This document shows positions 1-6,281 of a DNA stretch of 22,368 nt, in pieces. A program made the translations under genes and the position numbers. Under the pieces are notes generated by a model, which saw only the letters and a program-made list of their open reading frames with translations, made no database searches and was not told where the DNA came from. The stretch is taken from NCBI GenBank assembly GCA_016194725.1, contig JACQAW010000098.1, positions 1 to 22,368 of the forward strand, in the 5' to 3' direction. Positions within the stretch are counted from its first letter, which is position 1. Every line of letters begins with the position of its first letter. This DNA comes from Deltaproteobacteria bacterium. Lineage in GTDB: Bacteria > Bdellovibrionota > UBA1018 > UBA923.

Positions 1-138
1 GATGGGCAGGCTGATGTCGTGGTCGGGGTTCGCATCGGTCGTAGCCGTGAGCTCGATGCCGAAGGTGAAGTCGCGCGGGCTCAAAGGCGGCGCCGCCAGG
101 CAGAGCGTGCTGAGAAGTGCGGTCACGAGCCAGTACAT
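1..138 (-). CDS. Partial secreted protein (N-terminus only)
   Basis: Only the first 46 codons lie in the window; the rest runs off the left edge. The start at 138 gives a short hydrophobic N-terminus (MYWLVTALLSTLCLAAPP) that looks like a Sec signal peptide, followed by a region beginning SPRDFTFGIELTATTDAN. The competing frame starting at 145 gives an Arg/His-rich peptide without a signal sequence and was not chosen. A TATAAT hexamer on the minus strand at 149-144 would place transcription start almost at the ATG, so a leaderless message is possible; no Shine-Dalgarno sequence is visible. The family is not recognised. Function unknown. Confidence 0.55.
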   Translation of the reverse strand, partial: MYWLVTALLSTLCLAAPPLSPRDFTFGIELTATTDANPDHDISLPI

Positions 139-330
139 GCATCATTATAGTGCAACCGATGCGCCACCAGCCCGGTTTGCGGGCCGGCGCCGGGAAAGCT
201 GATTGGGCTTATGGGGTTGAAAAGGCGCGGGGAGTTAACTCGGGAGTTGGTTCTTTTCGCCGGTTTTAAGCCGAAAAGGCGTCGCCGCTCTACGGGCGTA
301 AAATGCTTAGACATTAGGTGTTCCAAGGGT

Positions 331-359
331 TTGCAAATAACCTCGTGGAGAAGTACAGA
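331..359 (+). promoter_or_regulatory. Probable promoter of the tRNA-Arg gene
   Basis: A TTGCAA -35-like hexamer (331-336) is separated by 17 bases from a TACAGA -10-like hexamer (354-359), which sits ten bases before the mature tRNA. The -35 is good and the spacing ideal, but the -10 matches only three of six consensus bases. Confidence 0.4.
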
Positions 360-368
360 TAGGATGAC

Positions 369-445
369 GATCCCGTAGCTCAGCTGGATAGAGCATCTGC
401 CTTCTAAGCAGAGGGTCACAGGTTCGAGTCCTGTCGGGATCGCCA
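369..445 (+). tRNA. tRNA-Arg (anticodon TCT)
   Basis: A complete cloverleaf can be folded by eye. The seven-base acceptor stem pairs 369-375 with 435-441. The D-stem is GCTC/GAGC (378-381/391-394). The anticodon stem is TCTGC/GCAGA around loop CTTCTAA with anticodon TCT at 403-405. The T-arm contains GGTTCGAGTCC. The discriminator is G442 and the CCA end is encoded (443-445). TCT reads AGA/AGG arginine codons. A strong hairpin terminator follows immediately. Confidence 0.97.
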
Positions 446-490
446 TACAAAAACGCTCCGGGGCGCGAAGCGCCTCGGAGCGTTTTTGTA
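446..490 (+). terminator. Intrinsic terminator of tRNA-Arg
   Basis: A 15-bp perfect stem pairs 446-460 with 476-490 and includes an A5/T5 tract, so it can act in both directions. The apical part (GGCGC-GAA-GCGCC) lengthens the hairpin. It starts at the base after the encoded CCA, so it defines the tRNA transcript end. Confidence 0.85.
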
Positions 491-512
491 TGCGTTGCCC
501 GGCGGTATGACG

Positions 513-664
513 AGAACCTCGTGCTCGCGAAGCGAGCAAGGTTCGACGGCGCGCATTCGCGTCCCGCGCACGCGGGCGCGAATGACTTTATAATGAGGCG
601 CGCAGGATGCGCGCCCTCCGCTCGACGGTAAGTTTGGCCATGATGGCCAAACTCAGTCCTGCCC
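513..664 (+). repeat. Three-hairpin repeat element, copy A
   Basis: First of three related ~150-170-bp elements, all on the plus strand. Order: P0, AACCT (515-519) pairing AGGTT (539-543), with an inner GCTCGC-GAA-GCGAGC stem; the box TTCGACGGCG; H1 at 554-584 (CATTCGCG/CGCGAATG plus CCCGCG/CGCGGG); the box TTTATAATGAG (587-597); H2 at 597-615 (GGCGCGC-AGGAT-GCGCGCC); the box CTCGACGGTA; H3 at 631-653 (AGTTTGGCC-ATGAT-GGCCAAACT); and CAGTCCTGCCC (654-664). The stems differ between copies by compensating changes while boxes and the H3 loop stay fixed. It lies between the tRNA terminator and the 3' end of the next minus-strand gene. A structured RNA, a REP-like repeat or a bidirectional 3'-end element are all possible. 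Confidence 0.8.
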
Positions 665-725
665 AATGTCGATCCGTTTGCGTCTAAGCGAGTCGTGCTC
701 GAATGGCTTCCATCGGCGCCTCGAG

Positions 726-1721
726 CTAGCGCGCTTCGACCGCACGCACAGTGCTCGGCTCGATGCACACGGGCTGGCCTAGGTCTTCGCTCACGAGCGT
801 CTTCGGGGGCGCCGCATCTTCGATGCTGGCCCTCAGCGAGCCGATGGCATCGCATTGGGTCGAAGGTACTCGACGATAATAAAAATAGGTCTGGCCGCCG
901 TGCCAGTATTCCGTGAGCTTGAGCCAGGAGCCACTCATTCTTTGGACACGCAGATGTTCTGGATGAGCGTAGCTTTCGAGATTTCTCTGGATGACCAGCG
1001 ATTCGTCGATAGGGTTCACCGAAAAACCGGCGATGAAATCGCCCTTATTGACGATGGCCACGCCGCGGTCGCAGAACTCGAGCGAGTTCAGGGGTACATA
1101 GGTGAGAGGTTGGCGGTTGATGTCGATCCCGAGAAGGTCCCAGGCGGAAAAGCCGCTACGAAGCTCGTTACTCTCGGGCGCAGCCTGCTCGAACTCCGCG
1201 CCGGACTTCGCGATGTGCTCAATTTTTCCGACGAGCACCCAGCGGCCGCCGGCGAGCTCCTGGCGCACGCCGTTTTCAAGGCTGCGCTGCTGATGGGGAG
1301 TGACGCGCAGTGGCCTGTAGCTCGTGAAGAAGTTGCCGTCGAGAAGGGAGTTGAGTCGTAACGTGATTGTGCCGTTCTCGTCGCGCTCTAACTTCAGCGA
1401 GCCGAGCTTTACTTTCAGCCGTGCGTACCAGTCTTTGCCGATCACGTCGGGGTTGAGATCGATGATCGCATCAGAGCCGTCCAACCGGAGCGCTCCGATC
1501 TCGGAAGATAGCTCCGGCGCACGCTGATCGAGGAAGAATATCTTTCCGGTGGGTGAAACCTGGAACAGCGTCGTTTCCTCGGATGATTTCGAGAAGTCTT
1601 CGCTCGCCGCGTAGATGCCCGCGAAATCGGCGATGACGGCGGCGCTGGCGGACACCGCCCATGAGAACGAAAGAACGACGGACACCGCGAGAGCCGGGAA
1701 ACGCTTCTTCAAATTCTTCAT
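726..1721 (-). CDS. Secreted protein of unknown function
   Basis: 331 residues. A clear Sec signal peptide (basic MKNLKKR, hydrophobic stretch to about residue 28 ending ASA-AV) directs it to the periplasm or outside. The mature part is soluble-looking, with alternating hydrophobic and charged segments suggesting beta-rich structure, few Cys, no membrane segment and no catalytic motif I recognise. It stands alone; a three-hairpin repeat lies beyond its stop codon and the divergent brnT promoter lies beyond its start. No strong Shine-Dalgarno sequence precedes the ATG. The reading frame is intact and its codon use resembles the neighbours, so I take it as a real gene. Confidence 0.75.
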   Translation of the reverse strand: MKNLKKRFPALAVSVVLSFSWAVSASAAVIADFAGIYAASEDFSKSSEETTLFQVSPTGKIFFLDQRAPELSSEIGALRLDGSDAIIDLNPDVIGKDWYARLKVKLGSLKLERDENGTITLRLNSLLDGNFFTSYRPLRVTPHQQRSLENGVRQELAGGRWVLVGKIEHIAKSGAEFEQAAPESNELRSGFSAWDLLGIDINRQPLTYVPLNSLEFCDRGVAIVNKGDFIAGFSVNPIDESLVIQRNLESYAHPEHLRVQRMSGSWLKLTEYWHGGQTYFYYRRVPSTQCDAIGSLRASIEDAAPPKTLVSEDLGQPVCIEPSTVRAVEAR

Positions 1722-1839
1722 GGTTCTATTGTCGGGGCGGGCTGCTCTGATTTAAACTGATATAATTGGCGCGAATATGCCTCATAACGAACGCCGCCGG
1801 TGGATGATTAAGCCTGTATTTTAATGGAAAATCCGGTTC

Positions 1840-1887
1840 TTGCCGCTCACACAGAAGTCCATATTTTAGTATGTATTGATATACATA
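1840..1887 (+). promoter_or_regulatory. brnTA promoter with overlapping dyad operator
   Basis: TTGCCG (1840-1845), 16 bases, then TATTTT (1862-1867) form a plausible -35/-10 pair. Immediately downstream is an inverted repeat TATGTAT (1870-1876), four bases, ATACATA (1881-1887), perfect over seven bases per arm, spanning the expected transcription start. BrnA-type ribbon-helix-helix antitoxins repress their own promoters by binding inverted repeats, so this is the expected position for the BrnA operator. Binding is inferred, not shown. Confidence 0.5.
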
Positions 1888-1890
1888 TTT

Positions 1891-2214
1891 ATGGCAATAT
1901 CGAGTCAGATGGCTCCAACGGTGATTTTCGGCAAGTTCGAATGGGATGCGGAAAAAGAGCACCGGAACGTCCAGAAGCACGATCTGGATTTTTATACCGC
2001 GGTTCTCGCGTTTCTGGATCCGCATCGCATGATCGCCATCGACGAGAAACATAGCTTAAGCGAGGAACGGCTCTTCTGTGTCGGTCGAATTGGGAATCGA
2101 ATTGCCACGGTGCGATTCACCAGACGTAAGGACCGGATCAGGATTATCGGCGCCGGATTTTGGAGAGAGGGAAGGAAACTTTATGAAACGGAAAAAAGAA
2201 AAAGACGCGAATGA
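1891..2214 (+). CDS. brnT: BrnT-family ribonuclease toxin
   Basis: 107 residues, close to the usual BrnT size. BrnT proteins are RelE-like ribonucleases that stop growth by cutting RNA and are held inactive by BrnA. Family hallmarks visible are FEWDAEKEHRNVQKHDLDF near the N-terminus, an EERLFCVGRIG strand, and RIRIIGAGFWREGRKLYE at the C-terminus, where BrnT usually has RIISARRA-type sequence. The Shine-Dalgarno signal is weak, so the start is uncertain: ATG 1891 is used here; ATG 1909 (MAPTVIF) is the alternative, and a TTG at 1876 lies inside the operator and is unlikely. The 3' end overlaps brnA by 32 bases, as is typical of this toxin-first operon. Confidence 0.88.
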   Translation: MAISSQMAPTVIFGKFEWDAEKEHRNVQKHDLDFYTAVLAFLDPHRMIAIDEKHSLSEERLFCVGRIGNRIATVRFTRRKDRIRIIGAGFWREGRKLYETEKRKRRE

Positions 2215-2416
2215 GCCTCAGGGGCGGCTGACCCCGATCCCTGACTTTCTGCCGCCTCCGGAAGAACTACTGCCAAGCGAGGAAACGATCAAGATCACGA
2301 TCGCGCTGGATGCCAAGACGTTGAAGTTTTTCAAGGGCTATGCGGGTAAAGCTGGCTTGAAGTATCAGAGGCTGATTCGCGAAGTCTTGAAGGGCTACGC
2401 CAGAAGATATGGCTGA
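2183..2416 (+). CDS. brnA: BrnA-family antitoxin (ribbon-helix-helix)
   Basis: 77 residues. It starts inside the brnT 3' end, with the AAGGAAACTTT sequence just upstream serving as ribosome binding site. The N-terminal half is charged and Pro-rich, as expected for the toxin-binding, flexible part. The C-terminal half (TIKITIALDAKTLKFFKGYA then LKYQRLIREVLKGYARRYG) matches the BrnA ribbon-helix-helix pattern: a beta strand followed by two helices with the YQ..I..VL..Y signature. It should neutralise BrnT and, as a complex, repress the operon through the dyad at 1870-1887. Position, order and size all fit the family. Confidence 0.87.
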   Translation: MKRKKEKDANEPQGRLTPIPDFLPPPEELLPSEETIKITIALDAKTLKFFKGYAGKAGLKYQRLIREVLKGYARRYG

Positions 2417-2418
2417 TC

Positions 2419-2604
2419 ATGTCGCTGAGCAAAAGGTCGAAAACCAAGACCGAGCATTCCGGAGCGAAAAACGGCGGTGGTTTTTGGGGTACTCGCGAGG
2501 ACGCCAAACGGGTCTCGAAAAAGCATCGACGGGCTAACTCCAAGTCAGAAATTCGTGACGAAAGTTCCGACTCAAGTACAAGGCCGCGACGGAAGACACA
2601 GTAG
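2419..2604 (+). CDS. Small basic protein, third gene of the brnTA operon
   Basis: 61 residues, very rich in Lys, Arg and Ser. It begins two bases after the brnA stop codon, so it is very probably cotranslated. The centre reads GGGFWGTREDAKRVSKKHRR, a compact aromatic/charged motif that looks conserved rather than random, and the ends are low-complexity and charged. There is no signal peptide, membrane segment or known domain. It could be an accessory regulator or RNA/DNA-binding partner of the toxin-antitoxin pair, or an unrelated passenger. Repeat R1 begins about 25 bases after its stop. Confidence 0.55.
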   Translation: MSLSKRSKTKTEHSGAKNGGGFWGTREDAKRVSKKHRRANSKSEIRDESSDSSTRPRRKTQ

Positions 2605-2629
2605 ACTGTATCCCGTCCAAGCTTTCTGG

Positions 2630-2769
2630 AATTGTCCTGAGTTTTCCTGAGTTGTCATTTCATCGGGCATGCGAACTCTGCTTGCGAGATCAAGGGATCT
2701 GTCTACAATTGTCTATAGTTGGGCCGAAGTATCCGAAATCGCTAGAACCGCGCCGAGATCGCCACCTCA
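2630..2769 (+). repeat. Cassette-end repeat R1
   Basis: First of three related ~140-bp sequences (with R3 at 13290-13434 and R2 at 15800-15935), all in the same orientation. Shared blocks in order: TCCTGAGTTxTC in tandem, GAGTTGTCATTTCATC, TGCGAACTCTGCTTGCGAG, a GTCTACAAT core, GTTGG, GTATCCGAAATCGCTAG, and a terminal GAGATCGCCACCTCAA. In this copy the hairpin around CTACAAT is partly decayed. It follows the brnTA third gene directly, as R2 follows the last gene of the MNT-HEPN operon. The rest of the 2605-2856 intergenic region is AT-rich with no recognisable gene. Confidence 0.75.
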
Positions 2770-2856
2770 ATGTATTGCGTTAATTCTTGTAAATAGATTC
2801 AATTTACGTTTTCTGCGCAGGTACAGGCAGCGATCGGAAGCCGTGCCGCCCCAACC

Positions 2857-3429
2857 TCAACTCTGCCCAGGCTGAGCCAAGCGCACCCGGCGCAAGATCT
2901 CGCCCGCGAAAACCGTAACCAAAATGCCCAAAACCAAATACCGAATCTCGCCCCAGTGCGGCTTGAATGCTCCGAGAGTGATCAAAAGTAACGTTGCCGC
3001 AGCCGGCGGATTGATCGCGCGAAGCAAGATCTGAAGAAACGGTAAAACAGCCATGCCGACGATCGTAGCCCAGATCCGAGGCGGATCGATTTTGCCGGCA
3101 ACAAGGACTGGCGGGTGTCCCGCAAGCTGAAAGACGACTGCCATCAAAAGCCCCGTGCCAATCGCGAGCAGGTGCCCTGCAAGACTGTTATAGAGTTTTG
3201 CCGAGGGAAGGCGCGGCGTCGCGGTCAAGAGCAGTGCCGTGGGCGCCAGGCTCGGAAAAAGCCAGGGCTCCCGCAGCAGTAAGCTCAGCACTCCGGGGAT
3301 CAGCATCAAGAAGGCGCAGGAAAAAGGAACCCAGATGACGTCGGGGATAGCCAGGTAACTTCGTTTGAAGTGCTTCGCGGGATGTTCGTGCTCGGGCCGT
3401 GGCGCCGCCTCAAGCCGGGCACGATTCAC
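2857..3429 (-). CDS. HPP-family membrane protein, probable nitrite (or related anion) transporter
   Basis: 190 residues. After a charged cytoplasmic N-terminus there are about four to five hydrophobic segments, with the family signatures PSLAPTALLLTATP, SAKLYNSLAGHLLAIGTGL and INPPAAATLLLITLGAF; the last is the HPP/NPP loop region of PF04982-type proteins. Characterised HPP proteins of cyanobacteria and chloroplasts transport nitrite across membranes. The GTG start at 3429 overlaps the upstream oxidoreductase stop in a GTGA arrangement, so translation is coupled; an in-frame ATG at 3483 would cause a 58-base overlap and is less likely. The pairing with a NasA-like enzyme suggests movement of nitrite or nitrate for that enzyme, which is inference. 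Confidence 0.8.
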   Translation of the reverse strand: MNRARLEAAPRPEHEHPAKHFKRSYLAIPDVIWVPFSCAFLMLIPGVLSLLLREPWLFPSLAPTALLLTATPRLPSAKLYNSLAGHLLAIGTGLLMAVVFQLAGHPPVLVAGKIDPPRIWATIVGMAVLPFLQILLRAINPPAAATLLLITLGAFKPHWGEIRYLVLGILVTVFAGEILRRVRLAQPGQS

Positions 3430-6212
3430 GACGGCACCACGAGCGTCTGCCCGGCGTGATGCTTTACCTGAGTCGTAAGCCAACTCTTCTGCCGCTCGGT
3501 CTGCTCATGGATCAAGCCCAAAGCCCAGACAAGCTCCTTGTCCCGAAGCTGAAGAGCAGCTTGCATGAGCGCCATAAGCGACATGTGCACATCCGACCAA
3601 AGCACGAACAGCTCGTGCAGGTCACGCAACAAGCCGAAGGCACCCGGCCGCACGCTCGGAAAAAGCGATTCCCGCAGTTTCTTGGGCTCTTTCTGATGGA
3701 TCACGCCGTAGCGAGCCACGAAAGGCTTGAGCTCGGTGATGGACTGCTTCGAAAAAATTGAAAGCCGCGTAAGTCCGGCTCGAACTTCGGACTCCACGAA
3801 ATGATGTAGAGAGACCGTGCTGCAGGCCTCGCTAAACTGCTGAAGCGAATCCACGAGCAGGCCCAGATAATCGGCGACCCGCGAGCGCTCAACATGCGCC
3901 GCACCCATCACCTTGTCTGCAAGTTGAGTCGCCTGATGCACGGCCTTGCCGGCGGCATCGCCAAGTTTCTCCTTGACCGTGTGCAGTCCCGGCTTCGAGA
4001 TGCGCGCCGCCGCGTACTTGAAATAGGGCTGCTTGCTGACTGGGTCCCATTGGGAGAGGGTTAACTCGTTCGCCGCGCGCGGACGCCCCGTCTCGTCATC
4101 CCAGTAGCCATAATGAAACGGCACAAACACATGCCCAGGCTCGATCTCGCCAATCGCCGCAGGTACGCGAATGCTTCCCCGGCGCGTGCTGATCTCGATG
4201 AGCTCGCCCTGTTTGATTCCGAGGCGAGCCGCGTCTTCGGCATTGAGCTCGGCAAAGGCATCGGGGGCGGCCGCATTGAGCTCCTCCGAGCGACCTGTCT
4301 TCGTGCGCGTGTGGAACTGATAAACCACCCGGCCCGTCGTGAACCAGAACGGGTAAGTCTCGTCGGGAACTTCGAGCGGCGGATGATACTCGGCCGCTTT
4401 CAGAATCGCTCGACCGTCTGGGTCATTGGCCTTGTATTCTTCCTTGGTCGTCGCCGCGCCCGTCTCGAGGTCGTGCCCCCAGAACTCGCAGCGCGAGGCC
4501 TTGGTCGGAAAAACAAAATTCGAGTAGAGCCGCTCTGTGCCTTCGGGCGAGCTCTCCATGCAGGGCCACTGGATGCCTGAGCCTCCCGTGAGTTTTTCAT
4601 AGCTTATGGCGGAATAGTCGCAGATGCATCCACGCGAGCACTCGCGCCAATGGTCAAATGCTTCTTCCGGCGAATTGAACGGCGGAAATTGATTCCCGTC
4701 CTTGTCCCGAAAGTCCATGCGTCTTGCAAAATCGATAAAGATGTCGAAGTCCGAGCGCGCCTCGCCCGGCGGCTCGATGGCCTTATGCGAGATATGTACG
4801 GTGCGATCAACGTTCGTGAAGGTGCCGACTTTCTCAGCCCAGATGGCGGCCGGGAGCACGATGTCGGCAAGCTCGGCGGTCTCGGTGAGAAACCCGTCCT
4901 GCACCACCAAAAAAAGCTTCTTGCTCTCGAGAATCTTCCGAATGCGCGCAAGCTCCGGGAGCGAAACAGCGGGGTTTGTGCAGATCACCCAAAGCATCCG
5001 AAGCGAACCGAGCTCAGCAAGCCTCATCATCTGCATGATGTGAGTCGCCGGTCCCCAATGCGGATATTTCGCGGGGTCGATGTTCCATCGCGCGGCGAGA
5101 TCTTCCATGTGCTCGGGGTTGTCCCAGTTGCGGAACCCCGGAAACTCCCCGTTGCAGCCGGTCTCGCGATTGTTCTGGGCCGTGGGCTGTCCATTCATCT
5201 GCAAAATCCCGCAGCCGGGCTTGCCGATCATGCCGCGAACGAGATTGATGTTGTTGAGCTGAACGGCAGCGGCCGTGGCCTGATTCGACTGATATACGCC
5301 CTGCAGCGCGGTGGAAACCAGGCTTTTGGCGCTTCCGACGACGCGGGCCGCTTCGCGCAGCTTTTCTTTTGGAATGCCTGTAATTTCCTCAACACGCTCC
5401 GGCGTATATTTCGAAACGACCTCCTTGAGCTTCTCGAAACCAACGGTGTGCTTTGCAATGAAGCCCATGTCGATTTGCCCGGCTTCGATGATGAGATTGA
5501 GCAGGCCGTTCAGCACGGCGACATTCGTGCCGATGCGCGGCGCAAGGTGCACGTCGGCCTCACTCGCAGTTTGTGTTTTGCGCGGATCGATGACGACGAG
5601 CTTCGGCGGATTGGACCCACGCCTGCGATCGAGCACGCGCATGAACATGACGGTCTGCGTATTGGCCATATTGTGGCCGATGACAAGCAAGCACTCCGTC
5701 GTATCGAGATCGGTATAGGAGCCTGGTTGGCCGTCTGCGCCAAAAGTTTCGCGTAGCGACGCTGCGGCAGTCGCGGTGCAAAGACGTGTGTTGCCATCCA
5801 TGTGATTCGTGCCGATGCCTGCATGGCCAACCATTGCCAGCGTGTAGTACTCCTCGATGAAAAGCTGTCCGGTGCTATAGAAGCCAATCGAGCCGGACGT
5901 GTACTTGTCTATGAGGGTCTTTGTGCGCTGCACAATGATGTTCATCGCCTCGTCCCAGCTCGCTGGATGCAGCTTGCCATCGGGCTTGCGAATCAACGGG
6001 TGAGTGAGGCGCTCGCGGCTCTCGTTGGCGATCCAGCCGTGAAGACCTTTGGGCCCCAGGCGACCTTTGTTGACGCGATCCTCAGCGCGTCCGCGCACTC
6101 CGACGATTTTGCCGTCTTTCACGCCAATGTCGAGCCCGCACCCAAACGAGCAGAGTACGCACGCCGATTGAACCCACTTGTCGGGTTTGGCTATTAGACG
6201 TTCGTCTACCAT
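3426..6212 (-). CDS. NasA-like molybdopterin oxidoreductase with C-terminal helical extension
   Basis: 928 residues from the ATG at 6212; longer in-frame starts to 6287 would add a non-conserved stretch reaching into moaA. Prokaryotic molybdopterin oxidoreductase fold binding bis-MGD and an Fe-S cluster; no signal peptide, so cytoplasmic. The N-terminal cluster motif is C18-x2-C21-x3-C25, but the fourth position reads GRLGPKG (Gly53) where nitrate reductases have GRLCVKG. The probable Mo ligand is C145 in NTRLCTATAAASL. Family blocks follow: WVICTNPAVSLPE, ELADIVLPAAIWAEKVGTFTN, and the C-terminal pterin-binding TGRVVYQFHTRTKTGRS and HYGYWDD. Residues ~745-928 are an added alpha-helical domain. 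Nitrate reduction is the likeliest activity given the HPP neighbour, but a nitrite reductase is not in the window and another oxyanion is possible. Confidence 0.88.
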   Translation of the reverse strand: MVDERLIAKPDKWVQSACVLCSFGCGLDIGVKDGKIVGVRGRAEDRVNKGRLGPKGLHGWIANESRERLTHPLIRKPDGKLHPASWDEAMNIIVQRTKTLIDKYTSGSIGFYSTGQLFIEEYYTLAMVGHAGIGTNHMDGNTRLCTATAAASLRETFGADGQPGSYTDLDTTECLLVIGHNMANTQTVMFMRVLDRRRGSNPPKLVVIDPRKTQTASEADVHLAPRIGTNVAVLNGLLNLIIEAGQIDMGFIAKHTVGFEKLKEVVSKYTPERVEEITGIPKEKLREAARVVGSAKSLVSTALQGVYQSNQATAAAVQLNNINLVRGMIGKPGCGILQMNGQPTAQNNRETGCNGEFPGFRNWDNPEHMEDLAARWNIDPAKYPHWGPATHIMQMMRLAELGSLRMLWVICTNPAVSLPELARIRKILESKKLFLVVQDGFLTETAELADIVLPAAIWAEKVGTFTNVDRTVHISHKAIEPPGEARSDFDIFIDFARRMDFRDKDGNQFPPFNSPEEAFDHWRECSRGCICDYSAISYEKLTGGSGIQWPCMESSPEGTERLYSNFVFPTKASRCEFWGHDLETGAATTKEEYKANDPDGRAILKAAEYHPPLEVPDETYPFWFTTGRVVYQFHTRTKTGRSEELNAAAPDAFAELNAEDAARLGIKQGELIEISTRRGSIRVPAAIGEIEPGHVFVPFHYGYWDDETGRPRAANELTLSQWDPVSKQPYFKYAAARISKPGLHTVKEKLGDAAGKAVHQATQLADKVMGAAHVERSRVADYLGLLVDSLQQFSEACSTVSLHHFVESEVRAGLTRLSIFSKQSITELKPFVARYGVIHQKEPKKLRESLFPSVRPGAFGLLRDLHELFVLWSDVHMSLMALMQAALQLRDKELVWALGLIHEQTERQKSWLTTQVKHHAGQTLVVPS

Positions 6213-6239
6213 GTTGAGCAGACAAATGCACGACATGTG

Positions 6240-6253
6240 CCGAACGGGTTCGG
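6240..6253. promoter_or_regulatory. Palindrome in the divergent nas/moa intergenic region
   Basis: CCGAAC-GG-GTTCGG is a perfect dyad in the only ~69 bases separating the divergent oxidoreductase (start 6212) and moaA (start 6282). An outer CAAATGC (6223-6229) pairs with GCATTTG (6256-6262). It may be an operator coordinating both operons, or a leader hairpin. No clear -35/-10 pair was seen on either strand. Confidence 0.35.
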
Positions 6254-6268
6254 TGGCATTTGTGTTGC

Positions 6269-6272
6269 AGGA
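6269..6272 (+). promoter_or_regulatory. Ribosome binding site deciding the moaA start
   Basis: AGGA nine bases before the GTG at 6282 supports that start over the upstream GTG at 6237, whose extra 15 residues lie in the divergent regulatory region and do not resemble MoaA. Confidence 0.5.
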
Positions 6273-6281
6273 TGTGACCCG

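Noticed and set aside
587..597. TTTATAATGAG box of the three-hairpin elements as a -10 promoter
   Set aside because: No -35 at 16-18 bases in any copy, and copy C changes it to TTATTAATGAG; it lies between hairpins and is better read as a conserved linker.
2630..2769. R repeats as integron attC sites
   Set aside because: No convincing paired RYYYAAC / GTTRRRY core sites at the ends and no integrase in the window; only the position relative to genes resembles cassettes.
4650..5756. Long plus-strand open frame opposite the molybdoenzyme
   Set aside because: It is fully antisense to a gene with clear family motifs, has Arg/His-rich sequence without any domain, and reflects GC-rich codon use.
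6213..6281. Moco riboswitch before moaA
   Set aside because: The leader is under 70 bases and shows only simple dyads, far too short for the known aptamer.
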